Below are positions 1 to 11,335 of a DNA stretch of 64,000 nt, piece by piece. The DNA lies in assembly GCF_026151205.1 (NCBI RefSeq), contig NC_087074.1, positions 9,279,726-9,343,725 on the forward strand. Reading direction: 5' to 3'. The notes below the pieces were generated by a model. That model ran no database searches and was not told the origin of the DNA. It saw only the letters and a program-made list of their open reading frames with translations. Every line of letters begins with the position of its first letter. The first letter of the stretch is position 1. This stretch comes from Bolinopsis microptera (Eukaryota > Ctenophora > Tentaculata > Lobata > Bolinopsidae). Made by a program: the position numbers and the translations under genes.

Positions 1-1
1 G

Positions 2-3000
2 TTCGGTTTTTTCACGGTGGCATCTCTCCACTTCGCCACATGGAATGTTAGAGGCATTAGTCAGGAACACTCGCAGCATCTAGCTGCAAATGATTGCAAC
101 AGATACAACTTGGATGTTATAGCCCTCCAAGAAACTAAGGTGTCTAAACACTCAGACACTGTTATACCCGGCAACCACAGGCTTCTTTTGTTTAACCAGA
201 AGTTGTCTTGGCATGGCGGACTCGGTTTTATTATCAACAGTAAATTTGTATCAAATGTTGTCTCGTACCATCAAATCAGTGACAGAGTAGCATACATGGA
301 CCTTTCTCTACCATCAAAGTGTCATGGGAAACCATCACTGAAAGCCCGTATTATAAACTGTTACAGTCCAACTAATGTCAAATCTATACAGAACCCACGC
401 ATTGCTGATGAGTTTTACTGTGAGCTCCAGGAAGCTATCAGAATTCCTGCCAGACATGAACTTTTCATCATGGGTGATTTTAATGCTAGGCTAGGGAAAC
501 GGACTAAATCAGATTTTGAAAGTGGTCTTCAAACTAACATGGGAAGACATGGTATTGGTCGGCGTAACGAAAATGGCGAAAGGTTGCTAGCTTTCATGAT
601 CACTAATGGACTCTATGCAGCCAACACTGCATTTTCACATGCGAGCAGACACACCAACACTTTTACAGGATGGATTAAAGACCGTAGATCCAAAAAGTCT
701 GTACCCTGGTTTTCTCAAATTGATTATGTTTTATGTAGATCTAGAAGTACCCCTCTGCTTGTTGACGCTAGGTCTTACGCTGGTGCAAAACTTCAATCTG
801 ATCACAAAATTGTAAAAGCAACTTTTGACCTCAGTAAACGTTACAAACTTTACAGTACTGCCAAACACAAAGTCAAGCAGTATAACACCAACTCATTGGT
901 TTGCAGCAAAGATGTTCAAAGTTCTTTTCAACAAAATGCTGCTCAGAAGATTGAAACTGATACATCTGCCCAGTCAGTCACTGAAAGTTTTAACAACCTT
1001 TTCGAGGCGGTTAAAATTGCTGCATCTGAAACAGTGGGTATGAAAAGAAACACAGCCAAACGTCACAGAACATCAGACCCACAAGTCGTCTCTATGTCAG
1101 AAAAGAGACACCAATTACTACAACATTTAAACGACAACAAAATGCGTGACAGAACTATCCTGCGTAAGGAAATCAACAGACTCAAGAATGACATTGCAAA
1201 GCGCCTTATTACACTTGAAACCGCTCATGCCGATCTTCTAGCTGAGACGATCAACTCCACTGATGATACCAGAAGAATGTTCGAAGCAACCAGAGCAATT
1301 TCAAGCACAAAGGACACTCCTCCTATTTCAATATTCCTACCAGAAACAGAAGAACTTGCTCTCAATGACGAAGATAAGGCAGACATAGTCAAGAACTGGT
1401 TCATGGAACATTACACAGGCCCAGAACCCCCACTAGAACCTTTTGTTGGAGCTGCTAAGCCATTAAATACGCCTATAACTGCACTTGAAGTTGAGACAGC
1501 AGCCAAGAAACTAAAGAACGGTAAAGCCGTTGGTCCTGACAACCTCCCTAACGAATTCCTTAAGTATGCACCTCCTTCTTTCTACATGAAGTTTGCATCA
1601 CTTATCAATGAGTCCTTTGAAAAACAAGAGCACGTTCAATCGTTCACTGAGGGATATCTTACCCCCCCTACAGAAGCCTGGAAAACCAAAAGGACCAGTT
1701 AAGAGTCTGCGTCCCTTGTGCCTTCTCAATGGAACTAGGAAAATCCTTTCCATGATAACACTCCAGCGTATTCAACAACAGATAGCAGACTACACTGGGC
1801 CATGGCAGAATGCCTATAAATCAGGACACAGCTGCTCTAATATTGTCTGGACACAAAGGGTTCTTATTTCTGTTGTCAAGGAGAAACATTGGGAGTTTAG
1901 TAAAATGGGGATAGACATGTCATCAGCCTTCGACACAATACATCGGTTAACTATCCTCAGGCTACTCGAAGATGCAGGATGCTCAGAAGATGACATAAGA
2001 CTAGTTAGATATCTGCTCGCTAACACCAAGCTCAGAATTAAGATCAAAAAGACGACATCGGGAGAGTTCGAAGTCACAATAGGAGCCTTTCAAGGTGACT
2101 GTTTGTCTGGCTCGCTGTTTACCATGTATCTAGCTGGAGCACTCTACCACCTTAGAGTTGTTGTTATACATCTACGCCCAAATCCCCCCATTTCTGAAAG
2201 CTCCCTTCCTTTAGAATGGGAATATGCTGATGATGTGGACTTTGCTGATGAAGATGAGGATTCGTTACACCAGCTCCTTCCAATTTGCAAGGAAATTCTC
2301 TCAGAATGGAATTTGTTTGTAAATGAATCTAAAACCGAGTTTGTAAAGTGTTATCTGGCTGGAAGTAGTGAGAAGGACGAAAAAGGAGAACCTCTAAGAA
2401 ATAGAGAACCTTGGAGGAAGTGTGTGTCCCTAGGCTCTAAGCTATGTAGTAAAGAAGACATACAGCATCGTATAATCCTTGGAAATGTTGCATTCGAAAA
2501 ATACAAGAAAGTTTGGATGCAAGGATCTAAGATTAATCTGAAGACCAAGATTAAGATATACGAAGCATACGTTACATCTGTTATGCTCTATAACTGCAAT
2601 AGCTGGGCTACCCCTCAGAACCTATTTGACAAACTTGATGCATGTCATAGAAGACACCTGCGTCAAATATTGAAGATGACTTATCCCATTATTATCAGTA
2701 ATAAAGCACTCTATGAACGCTGTGGTGTAACACCGTTGTCAGAGCGAGTGACATATGCTCGCTGGAAAATGCTTGGACATGTCCTTCGCAGTGACTGCTC
2801 ATCACCAGCTCAGAGAGCCTTCAATTTGCTGTTAATGCGTTATTTACCATGAAAGGACGTGTTGGTCGACACCAAAGTAATCTTTTAAAGTTTATTATAA
2901 ATGATTTGAATAAAAGAAACCTACCATTACGTGATATTAATGATCTTTATGATCTTAGGGCTACTGCCTCTAACAGAGTTTTGTGGAGAAAATTATTTAC

Positions 3001-3007
3001 CTCATAA
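2..3007 (+). pseudogene. APE-type non-LTR retrotransposon (LINE): endonuclease-reverse transcriptase, frameshifted
   Basis: The frame is already open at the window edge, so the 5' end is outside. The N-terminal endonuclease/exonuclease/phosphatase domain (about 20-850) shows TWNVRGI, ALQETK, GDFNARLG, IDYVL and SDHK. A reverse transcriptase follows from about 1480 (KLKNGKAVGPD, AFQGDCLSG, catalytic YADD near 2226) and then a C-terminal region (GHVLRSD) ending at TAA 3005-3007. The frame is broken twice. A C7 tract near 1661-1667 needs one C fewer to join the nuclease frame to the polymerase frame. A T3 near 2825-2827 needs one T more to reach the final frame (ending in WRKLF). In nature such proteins nick target DNA and copy their RNA into it, but this copy is probably dead. 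It could belong to an RTE- or CR1/L2-like clade; I cannot place it. Confidence 0.9.
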
Positions 3008-3077
3008 TTAACCTTTATTTTTCAGAGAACTGTTATGTTTTTTTGGGCACTTATCAGTCTCTTAAGATGTTTCTTTA

Positions 3078-3620
3078 CTATTTCGAGATTGTTTTAAAAG
3101 TTAGATAATAATTAAGGAAGGACAAACCGGTTGAACATGTTGCGCTGTCCATGCATTCCCTTGATTCCACTGCTTCACCACCACAATCTTTTCCACCATT
3201 AGCTGGAGGTGGGTTATTGCAGGTTTTGGACCGGGTCTGTGTCCCTTTTCCACAACCTGCTGAGCAAGCACCCCAGTCGCTGTAGTCACTCCACCCTCCA
3301 TCAACTGAAAGTAATATGGTTTTAATTTAGTCAACAGAAAAATAATCACTCAACTCCCTACTTCATAATCATACTCCCTAAATAGTTCAGTTTAACTTCA
3401 ATTATTAAAGTTGAATCATTATGTAAAAAAACTTAAAGCCTGTGGGAGAAATTAAAAACTTTATCATACTTGCTACGGCACATAAGGCTTCAAAAGATTT
3501 CTTCGCTTTTTCCAACTTTTTTGTTGTTTTCGTTATCTTTTTGTCCATCTTTTTACATTTTCCCGTATTTTCTGCACTTGCCAGACCAAGAGCGAGGATA
3601 ACCAGAAGAGTCACTAACAT
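3078..3620 (-). CDS. Small secreted thrombospondin type-1 repeat protein, copy 1 (two exons, 125 aa)
   Basis: Exon 1 is 3620-3470 and exon 2 is 3304-3078. Donor GTATG and acceptor TTTCAG give matching phase 1. The protein begins with a signal peptide (MLVTLLVILALGLASA), followed by a Lys-rich stretch of about 30 residues (KKMDKKITKTTKKLEKAKK) that looks helical. One TSP1 domain fills exon 2 (GGWSDYSDWGAC, CGKGTQTRSKTC, GGKDCGG and two further Cys). The tryptophan ladder and six-Cys pattern are canonical. TSP1 domains bind glycans and matrix proteins outside the cell. A possible polyadenylation hexamer (AATAAA on the minus strand) lies at 3014-3019, inside the LINE 3' end. A role in matrix or in nematocysts would be a guess. 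Confidence 0.8.
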
Positions 3621-3913
3621 TGTCGCCAGCTTTTTAATAAATCAGCGGATTAAACCTCCGATAATAGCAGAACGGTAAACCTTTTATTTTGGAATGGGAT
3701 TTCGATTTTAAAGCTTAATATATTTTGACGCTATCTAGGGCAGATAATGACTTAGACAATGCTTAGATTTGTGCTGCCATATCTGCATGATAAATGAAAA
3801 CGTATATGACCAGATAAAAATTAAAAACTATGATAAAACAGTTCAAAATCGAAATTCAAGTTCAAAATAAGCTTCAGAGATTAAAGAACGTAAAGAAGAT
3901 ATCATCAGCTCGG

Positions 3914-4102
3914 ATGTCGCAGCTGTTTCTTTTTCCTGTTCTTATAATTTATATGCTTGTCGCTTGTCATCCTAACTGCACAAATGTTGAATTGGCTGGG
4001 ACTTCATGGCAGTCGTTCTGCCAAACTTCATGTCAACAAATGGGCTCATTAGTCTCGTGCCAAAATAGGAAAAATAAACAATTTCTCATCAGAATTTACT
4101 AG
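3914..4102 (+). CDS. Candidate small Cys-rich secreted peptide, copy 1 (62 aa)
   Basis: A short ORF begins with a hydrophobic leader (MSQLFLFPVLIIYMLVA) followed by five cysteines in about 30 residues, then a basic tail and TAG. It starts about 290 bp from the divergent TSP1 gene start. An in-frame upstream ATG at 3830 would add 28 residues before the leader, making a poorer signal peptide. No family is recognised. It may be a fortuitous ORF or the first exon of something larger. The identical ORF in the second duplicate adds no independent support because the whole block is duplicated. Confidence 0.3.
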   Translation: MSQLFLFPVLIIYMLVACHPNCTNVELAGTSWQSFCQTSCQQMGSLVSCQNRKNKQFLIRIY

Positions 4103-4590
4103 TGAACGCAAATCCAAACAATGGGCCACCTCATGAAACAACCTTGAATTAATGTTCTTAGTGATGCTGTGACACACACAGTACAGTGTATATATCTTAT
4201 AGTCTGAATTTAAATTTAATCAGCTGTTGATAAAAAGTTCTTTTCCTTACAATTTGATTCAGGAAGGTGACAAGGGAAAGTACTTCAAATTGAATACGGG
4301 ATTAAGAATTGCAATTACAATGTCTCAATGTTCCTCGATATAATCTCCAATAAATTCAGAATTGCAATTAGTAAACTACCTACTGTACTAAAAACAAATA
4401 GTGTAACCTGTCATCCAACAGGCCCACTCTTAAGTATCCCCAGATAGTATAAACAATCTCCCACTCTCTCTAGCAATCTGTAAACAATTCCTAAACTATC
4501 CTCCTTGTAACCAAAACAGAGGTGTTAAAATGAACCCTCTGATAATCAAAACAGAGATGTTAAAATGAACTCTCTGCTCTAAACGGTTCC

Positions 4591-5247
4591 CGTACTGTAG
4601 TGCGACACGTACCCTAGTGCGACACGTACCCTAGTGTGAAACCTTCAAGATTTGACATTGCAATACAATGTTTTTAATGACAAGAGTGTAGTCATGTATG
4701 AGTAATGGGGTTAAATATAAAATCAAAATATCACAATATTCAATTCAAAATCATTGTTCCAACACACTTCAAATAGTCCATTCTGTCATAATCATCGTAG
4801 CAATCAATCACAGCGTTCAAGCGACGGTCGTAATCGGTTCACTTCTTCAGTCGGCGAGGATGTGGTTATCTGAGCATCTTCTGGTTGATCTTCCACTGGG
4901 TTAGATCCTGCTCCTTCTTCAGGACGTCGATAAATCGCCAGATAGTAGGGTTGGTGCAGCCCATCAAGGATCGAAAACCGTCGTGCCAACCCTCAGAATT
5001 GTTGGAACTTCTGGAAAGTCCGGCAATGACAGCATCCCGTTGATTCCAGATCCAGTGGGTGTAGAGGGGAGGGGAGGTTTGTGTTCCGACCCAGATACGT
5101 TCGTAGTAATCAGCAAAGGAATTCAGTTTCTTGAACCAGTAGTGCGTCCATGAATGAAGGTGATTGTAGAAGACATGTTGATCTTGTTCGATGCTTCGGT
5201 AGAATCGTCGTGACTTGAACTGACCCGAAGAAATTATTATCAGTGTA
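4591..5247 (-). mobile_element. FLYWCH/Mutator-like (MULE) transposon fragment, copy 1
   Basis: The left end carries a terminal array of the motif TAGTGCGACACGTAC (4597-4635), also found at both ends of the neighbouring element 8856-10165. On the minus strand from about 5240 to 4866 an ORF reads WTHYWFKKLNSFADYY, then NNSEGWHDGF and GCTNPTIWRFIDVLKKEQ. That is the C-terminal region typical of MULE transposases linked to FLYWCH zinc fingers. The catalytic core is missing, so it is an inactive internal-deletion derivative, and its right end is lost at the duplication junction. The 4103-4590 stretch before it is AT-rich, with nothing identified. Confidence 0.65.
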
Positions 5248-6618
5248 CAATCGTTCACTGAGGGATATCTTACCCCCCCTACAGAAGCCTGGAAAACCAA
5301 AAGGACCAGTTAAGAGTCTGCGTCCCTTGTGCCTTCTCAATGGAACTAGGAAAATCCTTTCCATGATAACACTCCAGCGTATTCAACAACAGATAGCAGA
5401 CTACACTGGGCCATGGCAGAATGCCTATAAATCAGGACACAGCTGCTCTAATATTGTCTGGACACAAAGGGTTCTTATTTCTGTTGTCAAGGAGAAACAT
5501 TGGGAGTTTAGTAAAATGGGGATAGACATGTCATCAGCCTTCGACACAATACATCGGTTAACTATCCTCAGGCTACTCGAAGATGCAGGATGCTCAGAAG
5601 ATGACATAAGACTAGTTAGATATCTGCTCGCTAACACCAAGCTCAGAATTAAGATCAAAAAGACGACATCGGGAGAGTTCGAAGTCACAATAGGAGCCTT
5701 TCAAGGTGACTGTTTGTCTGGCTCGCTGTTTACCATGTATCTAGCTGGAGCACTCTACCACCTTAGAGTTGTTGTTATACATCTACGCCCAAATCCCCCC
5801 ATTTCTGAAAGCTCCCTTCCTTTAGAATGGGAATATGCTGATGATGTGGACTTTGCTGATGAAGATGAGGATTCGTTACACCAGCTCCTTCCAATTTGCA
5901 AGGAAATTCTCTCAGAATGGAATTTGTTTGTAAATGAATCTAAAACCGAGTTTGTAAAGTGTTATCTGGCTGGAAGTAGTGAGAAGGACGAAAAAGGAGA
6001 ACCTCTAAGAAATAGAGAACCTTGGAGGAAGTGTGTGTCCCTAGGCTCTAAGCTATGTAGTAAAGAAGACATACAGCATCGTATAATCCTTGGAAATGTT
6101 GCATTCGAAAAATACAAGAAAGTTTGGATGCAAGGATCTAAGATTAATCTGAAGACCAAGATTAAGATATACGAAGCATACGTTACATCTGTTATGCTCT
6201 ATAACTGCAATAGCTGGGCTACCCCTCAGAACCTATTTGACAAACTTGATGCATGTCATAGAAGACACCTGCGTCAAATATTGAAGATGACTTATCCCAT
6301 TATTATCAGTAATAAAGCACTCTATGAACGCTGTGGTGTAACACCGTTGTCAGAGCGAGTGACATATGCTCGCTGGAAAATGCTTGGACATGTCCTTCGC
6401 AGTGACTGCTCATCACCAGCTCAGAGAGCCTTCAATTTGCTGTTAATGCGTTATTTACCATGAAAGGACGTGTTGGTCGACACCAAAGTAATCTTTTAAA
6501 GTTTATTATAAATGATTTGAATAAAAGAAACCTACCATTACGTGATATTAATGATCTTTATGATCTTAGGGCTACTGCCTCTAACAGAGTTTTGTGGAGA
6601 AAATTATTTACCTCATAA
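5248..6618 (+). pseudogene. LINE reverse transcriptase, 5'-truncated duplicate
   Basis: Duplicate of the 3' part of the LINE at 2-3007, starting inside the RT domain without the endonuclease. It keeps the YADD motif and the same two frame breaks (C7 near 5272-5278 and T3 near 6436-6438). The breaks therefore predate the duplication or were copied with it. Confidence 0.9.
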
Positions 6619-6688
6619 TTAACCTTTATTTTTCAGAGAACTGTTATGTTTTTTTGGGCACTTATCAGTCTCTTAAGATGTTTCTTTA

Positions 6689-7231
6689 CTATTTCGAGAT
6701 TGTTTTAAAAGTTAGATAATAATTAAGGAAGGACAAACCGGTTGAACATGTTGCGCTGTCCATGCATTCCCTTGATTCCACTGCTTCACCACCACAATCT
6801 TCTCCACCATTAGCTGGAGGTGGGTTATTGCAGGTTTTGGACCGGGTCTGTGTCCCTTTTCCACAACCTGCTGAGCAAGCACCCCAGTCGCTGTAGTCAC
6901 TCCACCCTCCATCAACTGAAAGTAATATGGTTTTAATTTAGTCAACAGAAAAATAATCACTCAACTCCCTACTTCATAATCATACTCCCTAAATAGTTCA
7001 GTTTAACTTCAATTATTAAAGTTGAATCATTATGTAAAAAAACTTAAAGCCTGTGGGAGAAATTAAAAACTTTATCATACTTGCTACGGCACATAAGGCT
7101 TCAAAAGATTTCTTCGCTTTTTCCAACTTTTTTGTTGTTTTCGTTATCTTTTTGTCCATCTTTTTACATTTTCCCGTATTTTCTGCACTTGCCAGACCAA
7201 GAGCGAGGATAACCAGAAGAGTCACTAACAT
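6689..7231 (-). CDS. Small secreted thrombospondin type-1 repeat protein, copy 2 (two exons, 125 aa)
   Basis: Same gene as 3078-3620, shifted by 3,611 bp: exon 1 is 7231-7081 and exon 2 is 6915-6689. Signal peptide, Lys-rich segment, splice sites and TSP1 domain are all kept. One visible coding change (6802 C for 3191 T) turns the GGKDC of copy 1 into GGEDC, a Lys to Glu swap inside the TSP1 domain. If the duplication is real, both copies look functional. Confidence 0.78.
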
Positions 7232-7524
7232 TGTCGCCAGCTTTTTAATAAATCAGCGGATTAAACCTCCGATAATAGCAGAACGGTAAACCTTTTATTT
7301 TGGAATGGGATTTCGATTTTAAAGCTTAATATATTTTGACGCTATCTAGGGCAGATAATGACTTAGACAATGCTTAGATTTGTGCTACCATATCTGCATG
7401 ATAAATGAAAACGTATATGACCAGATAAAAATTAAAAACTATGATAAAACAGTTCAAAATCGAAATTCAAGTTCAAAATAAGCTTCAGAGATTAAAGAAC
7501 GTAAAGAAGATATCATCAGCTCGG

Positions 7525-7713
7525 ATGTCGCAGCTGTTTCTTTTTCCTGTTCTTATAATTTATATGCTTGTCGCTTGTCATCCTAACTGCACAAATGTTG
7601 AATTGGCTGGGACTTCATGGCAGTCGTTCTGCCAAACTTCATGTCAACAAATGGGCTCATTAGTCTCGTGCCAAAATAGGAAAAATAAACAATTTCTCAT
7701 CAGAATTTACTAG
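7525..7713 (+). CDS. Candidate small Cys-rich secreted peptide, copy 2
   Basis: Duplicate of the 62-aa ORF at 3914-4102, with the same leader and five Cys. The same doubt applies about whether it is a real gene. Confidence 0.28.
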   Translation: MSQLFLFPVLIIYMLVACHPNCTNVELAGTSWQSFCQTSCQQMGSLVSCQNRKNKQFLIRIY

Positions 7714-8201
7714 TGAACGCAAATCCAAACAATGGGCCACCTCATGAAACAACCTTGAATTAATGTTCTTAGTGATGCTGTGACACACACAGTACAGTGT
7801 ATATATCTTATAGTCTGAATTTAAATTTAATCAGCTGTTGATAAAAAGTTCTTTTCCTTACAATTTGATTCAGGAAGGTGACAAGGGAAAGTACTTCAAA
7901 TTGAATACGGGATTAAGAATTGCAATTACAATGTCTCAATGTTCCTCGATATAATCTCCAATAAATTCAGAATTGCAATTAGTAAACTACCTACTGTACT
8001 AAAAACAAATAGTGTAACCTGTCATCCAACAGGCCCACTCTTAAGTATCCCCAGATAGTATAAACAATCTCCCACTCTCTCTAGCAATCTGTAAACAATT
8101 CCTAAACTATCCTCCTTGTAACCAAAACAGAGGTGTTAAAATGAACCCTCTGATAATCAAAACAGAGATGTTAAAATGAACTCTCTGCTCTAAACGGTTC
8201 C

Positions 8202-8858
8202 CGTACTGTAGTGCGACACGTACCCTAGTGCGACACGTACCCTAGTGTGAAACCTTCAAGATTTGACATTGCAATACAATGTTTTTAATGACAAGAGTGT
8301 AGTCATGTATGAGTAATGGGGTTAAATATAAAATCAAAATATCACAATATTCAATTCAAAATCATTGTTCCAACACACTTCAAATAGTCCATTCTGTCAT
8401 AATCATCGTAGCAATCAATCACAGCGTTCAAGCGACGGTCGTAATCGGTTCACTTCTTCAGTCGGCGAGGATGTGGTTATCTGAGCATCTTCTGGTTGAT
8501 CTTCCACTGGGTTAGATCCTGCTCCTTCTTCAGGACGTCGATAAATCGCCAGATAGTAGGGTTGGTGCAGCCCATCAAGGATCGAAAACCGTCGTGCCAA
8601 CCCTCAGAATTGTTGGAACTTCTGGAAAGTCCGGCAATGACAGCATCCCGTTGATTCCAGATCCAGTGGGTGTAGAGGGGAGGGGAGGTTTGTGTTCCGA
8701 CCCAGATACGTTCGTAGTAATCAGCAAAGGAATTCAGTTTCTTGAACCAGTAGTGCGTCCATGAATGAAGGTGATTGTAGAAGACATGTTGATCTTGTTC
8801 GATGCTTCGGTAGAATCGTCGTGACTTGAACTGACCCGAAGAAATTATTATCAGTGTA
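8202..8858 (-). mobile_element. FLYWCH/MULE fragment, copy 2
   Basis: Duplicate of 4591-5247, with the terminal motif array at its left and the transposase C-terminal remnant (about 8851-8477) on the minus strand. It directly abuts the next, separate MULE. Confidence 0.65.
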
Positions 8859-10165
8859 CTGTAGTGCGACACGTACTCTAGTGCGACACGTACCCTATAA
8901 GTGCGAAACCTCCAAGATCGACACTGTCGCAGTAGAGTAGGTACGCTACCTGGATAGTAGTGCGACACGTACCCTAGTGCGACAGAGAATTTTCAAGGCC
9001 GAAACTGTCGCACTACAGTGCGCTGGACTGTAGTGCGACACGAACTAAATTAGTGCGACAAAACACTTTACACATTCAATAAACATTTTACTTTCCATTT
9101 TTAATGACAAGAGTGTAGTCGTGTATGAGTAATGGGGTTAAATATAAAATCAAAGATTGCAATCACAATATTCGATTCGAAATCATTGTTCCAACACACT
9201 TCAACTAATCCATTCTGTCATAACCATTCTGTCATAATCATTCTGTCATAATCATCACAGCGCTCAAGCGACGTTCGTAATCAGTCCACTTCTTCAGTCG
9301 GCGAGGAGGTAGTTGTCTGAGCATCTTCATTCTTCTGGTTGATCTTCCATTGGGTTATATCCTGCTCCTTCTTCAGGACGTCGATAAATCGCCAGATAGT
9401 AGGGTTGGTGCAGCCCATCAAGGGGAGAGGAGGTTTGTGTTCCGACCCAGGTACGTTCGTAGTAGTCACTAGGCAGCAAAGGAATCCATCTCCGAGGGAA
9501 GGGTTGCTTTCAGCTGCGTCCAGGCCACAGTAGTGTTGTTCGTCAGACTGAGACGTCCGGAGCAGGTCTTCTCAGGGCATCGCCAGTAGGTCTTGTCGTC
9601 GCGATTCTTATCCAGGCAGTAGCGGTATCCGTCCTGGATAACGTTTCTTGGACCAGTAGTGCGTCCAGGAATGAAGGTGATTGAAGAAGACATGTTGATG
9701 TTGTTCGATGCTTTGGTAGAATCATCGTGACCTTATTTATGGCCCAAGCATATGAACTTGTTATCCCAATCGGAGATATACATACGATGCGTGTGATAGG
9801 AATGAGGATCATATGCTGCTTAAGAGTTACCCAGTGGATCACACACTGCATACGTGGCTTGAACTGACCAGAAGGAATTATGATCAGTGGATAACTTCGA
9901 AACACGTGATGTGAACCGACGAATCGTATTCGCAAGATCACTTCAAAATAAGTGACGTGAACCGACCCGACGAATCACTTAATGGTCCATAAGAAGGATA
10001 GGATGTGACCAGAACTTGGAAATAAGTCAGGATATTTTGTCGCACTAGAGTACGCTACCTGGATCGTAGTGCGGCACGTACTGTAGTGCGACAGAGGGCG
10101 TTTTTGTCGGACTTCGCACTAGTCGAGTACGTGTCGCACTAGAGTACGCGTCGCACTACAGTACG
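8856..10165 (-). mobile_element. FLYWCH/MULE non-autonomous element with matching terminal inverted repeats
   Basis: The left terminus (8856-8893) and the inverted right terminus (10127-10165) match over about 38 bp, both built from repeats of TAGTGCGACACGTAC. Further copies of the motif lie at 8974-9060 and 10045-10140, giving a subterminal array. On the minus strand 9693-9469 encodes a FLYWCH-like zinc-binding segment (GYRYCLDKNRDDKTYWRC, then TCSGRL). 9469-9281 encodes a shortened MULE C-terminus (GCTNPTIWRFIDVLKKEQ). The region between these parts, including the DDE core, is deleted. FLYWCH domains bind DNA and commonly sit before MULE transposases. I could not identify a target-site duplication. 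Confidence 0.7.
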
Positions 10166-11335
10166 ATTACCGAATCCAATAACTCTGTTCTTGTTGATCA
10201 CAACATCAATAGACATGGGATTTATACATCTCAACGGAATTCTGTTTTAAACGGAAAAAATAAAAATAAAAATCTTGCGATGGTGTTCGCTGATTAAACT
10301 GACGACGATGGTACCAAGTTACTAATAATACTGCATCTTCTTTGTTTACGAACATATAAAAATAATTATGCTGTCACAAAACCAAACTGAAAGGGCTGTT
10401 TCATGCACAACAGATAATAATTATCGTAATTAGATAAATTAGCTCCACATAAATCGTCCCAATTCAGTGGAGGAACCGAGGTGTGAGAACTATAAGTACG
10501 TTACTGGCACGTACCAGAGTAATGGTAAACTAATGTAATTGTTGTGGATAATGGACACTGTCGGAACTGGGTTGTGTTAAACATGGCGAATGATGCTTGC
10601 AAAGTCATAAAGCTAATGATCCTTAAAAGCTTTAACGACTGATTTATTTTATATGTGGTTAATATAAAGACTAATATAAGACTAAGAGCTTGAATAAATA
10701 AAAAGATTTTCACCCGTTTCCTTTTTTACCAGTGACCAATCAGTGAGGTCAGTGGCAGTGACACAAGTCACGACCAAGGCACTGGCAGCTGAATATCCGG
10801 ATAACCTTTTGATGAAAGGAAAATCATGAAAATGTCCTACCGGTAGGACATTTTCATTGATCAGCTTTCTTCAACCCAAATTTTATTGTTTAGACTACAT
10901 TTTTCTGCAATGTATAGTTAGTATTTACTGATAACTTGATAGAAGGTGTTTTCGTCAGGAGAATAAATTGGACCGATATTGTTGACGATTGTGATTTGTT
11001 GTTTTTAATACATTAATTTCCAACAGTTTCATTCAATAAAAATGTCTGAATTGGTGTTAAACAATTTATGTTTTTATCTCAAAGTAAGAAAAATGTGACC
11101 CGGCAGTCGGCACTTAGTTCCAATACAAAAACATAAAAATTTCGACTCATTAAATTGAGGGCCGATTATATGAAATATGATAAAAAATCTTGAAGCATCT
11201 ATACAATCAAAATCCAACACTAAAAACACAAAAATAATACAACAAATTAAGAACAAACTTAAAGTTTTAAATTTTGAAAAGAATCTGTAGCACAATTCGA
11301 ATTTTGTTATTTCACAAAACTTGAACAGCTGAGAA
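10166..11335. other. Intergenic, AT-rich; includes a 32-bp perfect palindrome
   Basis: No coding exon was found between the MULE and the K+ channel stop codon. The leftward part presumably includes the channel 3' UTR. A perfect 32-bp palindrome lies at 10826-10857. Confidence 0.6.
10826..10857. repeat. Perfect 32-bp palindrome
   Basis: The two halves (ATGAAAATGTCCTACC and its reverse complement) meet at 10841/10842 with no spacer. It could extrude a cruciform, or form a hairpin in the 3' UTR of the K+ channel. No mobile-element context is visible. Confidence 0.9.

Larger units (their letters stand above)
1637..5247. repeat. Tandem segmental duplication, copy 1 (3,611 bp)
   Basis: The block is repeated head to tail as 5248-8858. 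The offset is exactly 3,611 throughout, and I saw only two substitutions by eye (3191 T versus 6802 C; 3776 G versus 7387 A). It holds the 3' half of the LINE, the TSP1 gene, a small ORF and part of a Mutator-like element. Only about one base of homology is visible at the junction. It is either a very recent duplication or two haplotypes joined in the assembly. Confidence 0.95.
5248..8858. repeat. Tandem segmental duplication, copy 2 (3,611 bp)
   Basis: Second head-to-tail copy of 1637-5247. Its first base is fused to the middle of the LINE coding region. Its last bases (8856-8858) coincide with the first bases of the terminal repeat of the following MULE at 8856-10165. Confidence 0.95.
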
